6,547 nt of DNA from Hyphomonadaceae bacterium (GTDB taxonomy: Bacteria > Pseudomonadota > Alphaproteobacteria > Caulobacterales > Aquidulcibacteraceae): NCBI GenBank assembly GCA_025458365.1, contig JALOSP010000079.1:1-6547 (forward strand). Direction: 5' to 3'. The translations under genes and the position numbers were made by a program. Below are positions 5,906 to 6,547 of the stretch, one piece after another. Below the pieces are notes generated by a model. That model saw only the letters and a list, made by a program, of their open reading frames with translations. It did not search any database and was not told the DNA's origin. The first letter of the stretch is position 1, and each line of letters begins with the position of its first letter.

Positions 5906-6547
5906 AGCAAATGCCCTGCCCGTTGCGTCATGAAGGCGTCCAGCCCTGGCTGCCAGCGGTCCACCATGGCCGTCAGCGACACGCCCGAGGTAATGGCCTC
6001 GCGAAGCCAGTCGGTCCCGGCCAGCCGGTCGAAGAAGGGTGGCGTGCCGGGTAGAAATGCGAAATCCTCCACATGCATCTGTGCGATGGTGGACAAGATT
6101 ACGATGCCGGTGGCGACAGGGGCATAGGCGCGCCGGTTTGTGATGTGCACCTGCACGCCGCCGCAGAGCATTCCGGCATGTTTGGAGAAGCTTGGCGTGA
6201 AACTCTGTGGCCGCCAGCGCACGCCCGGCAGGGCCAGCCTGTTCAAGGCGTTGGCCAGCGCCAGCCCGTCAATGAACGGCGCGCCGACAATCTCGAACGG
6301 GCGGGTCGTGCCGCGCCCTTCGGACAGATTGGTGCCTTCCAGCAGACAGGTGCCCGGATAGACCAGCGCGGTATCTGGCGTCGGCATGTTGGGTGACGGC
6401 ATCACCCAGGGCAGGCCGGTGGCGCCCGCATGATCGCCCCGGCGCCAGCCTTCAGAGCGCACCACGGTGAGGTCACAGCCAATCGCGAAGTCGGAATTCA
6501 TCAGACCGGCGAGTTCGCCCAGGCTCATGCCATGGCGGATCGGAACC
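5899..6547 (-). CDS. DUF1343 / NamZ-like exo-beta-N-acetylmuramidase, C-terminal part (5' truncated by window)
   Basis: The gene starts beyond the right edge. The frame is open to the last base, and the residues PIRHG directly before the Met at 6528 belong to the family block (RHGMSLGEL), so that Met is internal. The visible 215 residues are about the C-terminal half of a roughly 400-residue protein. The family signature is very clear: TGLPWVMPSPNMPT, then DTALVYPGTCLLEGTNLSEG, RGTTRPFE, VGAPFIDG and SFSKHAG. Characterised members (B. subtilis YbbC/NamZ, family GH171) remove terminal MurNAc from peptidoglycan fragments, a cell-wall recycling step. The catalytic Rossmann-like half and any signal peptide are outside the window, so activity and periplasmic location are inferred from family. 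Its stop overlaps the alkB stop by 7 bp. Confidence 0.93.
   Translation of the reverse strand, partial: VPIRHGMSLGELAGLMNSDFAIGCDLTVVRSEGWRRGDHAGATGLPWVMPSPNMPTPDTALVYPGTCLLEGTNLSEGRGTTRPFEIVGAPFIDGLALANALNRLALPGVRWRPQSFTPSFSKHAGMLCGGVQVHITNRRAYAPVATGIVILSTIAQMHVEDFAFLPGTPPFFDRLAGTDWLREAITSGVSLTAMVDRWQPGLDAFMTQRAGHLLY

Noticed and set aside
1..6547. Mobile element, phage, CRISPR or defence island
   Set aside because: No transposase, integrase, repeat array, attachment-site duplication or tRNA is visible; the genes are mostly core metabolic, repair and envelope functions.

Overview
The window is GC-rich and gene-dense, with several very short or overlapping gene junctions. Gene content and protein style (PHB-cycle 3-hydroxybutyrate dehydrogenase, DUF465, short AlkB, DUF1343/NamZ, DUF350) suggest a chromosomal segment of an alphaproteobacterium. 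Hyphomonadaceae/Maricaulales or Rhodobacterales would fit, but this is inferred from protein resemblance only. I see no tRNA, rRNA, insertion sequence, phage gene, CRISPR array or other sign of recent transfer.

Layout. (1) 1-1232, plus strand: the 3' end of purH (last steps of IMP synthesis), then 17 bp later a complete nitrilase-superfamily amidase of the Nit1/Nit2 type. (2) 1241-3962, minus strand: a probable three-gene operon, transcribed right to left. It encodes a DUF350 four-helix membrane protein, a membrane-anchored or lipoprotein trypsin-like serine protease 10 bp downstream, and an atypical family III CoA-transferase 45 bp further on. The CoA-transferase runs tail to tail into the amidase gene with 8 bp between stops. 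(3) 3963-4087: a divergent promoter spacer. (4) 4088-5905, plus strand: bdhA with all catalytic and substrate-binding residues, a 55-residue DUF465 protein followed by a perfect intrinsic terminator, and an AlkB-type 2-oxoglutarate/Fe(II) dioxygenase without a normal start codon. (5) 5899-6547, minus strand: the C-terminal part of a DUF1343 (NamZ-like exo-beta-N-acetylmuramidase) protein, running off the right edge and overlapping alkB by 7 bp at the stops.

Most genes are ordinary housekeeping or repair functions: purine synthesis, metabolite repair, ketone-body/PHB turnover, DNA alkylation repair and cell-wall recycling. The points most worth a second look are the permuted domain order of the CoA-transferase, its linkage to DUF350 and an envelope protease, and the alkB 5' end, whose likely coding sequence begins inside the terminator of the preceding gene. 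I found no convincing evidence of a wholly new defence or mobile system.
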